Assembly (NCBI GenBank): GCA_030622375.1
Contig: JAUXGC010000103.1
Location: 1 to 5,102 of the forward strand
Source of the DNA: Sulfurovum sp.
Lineage (GTDB): Bacteria > Campylobacterota > Campylobacteria > Campylobacterales > Sulfurovaceae
Direction of reading: 5' to 3'
DNA length: 5,102 nt
Shown here: one piece after another, positions 5,099 through 5,102 of the stretch
Layout: each line of letters starts with the position of its first letter
How positions within the stretch are numbered: position 1 is the first letter of the stretch
The notes under the pieces: model-generated
Database searches by the model: none
What the model was told of the DNA's origin: nothing
The model's input: only the letters and a program-made list of their open reading frames with translations
Made by a program: the position numbers and the translations under genes

Positions 5099-5102
5099 CA
5101 CT

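Overview
The window is AT-rich bacterial chromosome. Its gene flavour suggests a Campylobacterota-type organism (Sulfurovum/Sulfurimonas-like). This is an inference from the A/T-rich codon use, the T-rich promoter architecture and the protein styles; no taxonomic marker is present. All four well-supported genes lie on the + strand.

Layout. (1) 51-887 encodes an exported low-complexity protein. After its signal peptide it is built almost entirely from 11-residue repeats that hold one register for about 200 residues, and a hairpin terminator follows it. (2) 888-1362 is a gene-free stretch of debris. It carries a broken, internally deleted second copy of part of the helicase gene found downstream, abutting a possible minus-strand remnant of a membrane-transporter 5' end. 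The trpB promoter then follows. (3) 1363-2577 is an intact trpB (tryptophan synthase beta chain). (4) 2584-4302 starts 6 nt after the trpB stop and encodes a PIF1-like SF1B helicase with a C-terminal helix-turn-helix region; the two genes probably share a transcript. (5) 4303-4397 holds one of two closely spaced dyads that share a half-site, plus a promoter and a strong Shine-Dalgarno sequence. The other dyad overlaps the helicase stop. (6) 4398-4904 encodes an ORF6N-domain protein. (7) 4905-5102 has a possible 41-codon small ORF with a good Shine-Dalgarno, a short direct repeat and a -10-like box at the edge.

How the genes relate. trpB is a housekeeping biosynthetic gene without its usual partner trpA beside it. 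The helicase (DNA maintenance) and the ORF6N protein (phage/mobile-element-type DNA-binding domain) form a more accessory neighbourhood. The helicase remnant upstream of trpB, in the same orientation as the intact gene downstream, shows past duplication or recombination around trpB. No complete defence system, CRISPR array, tRNA, rRNA or insertion sequence is visible. The least ordinary items are the 11-residue-repeat exported protein, the helicase remnant and the paired dyads.
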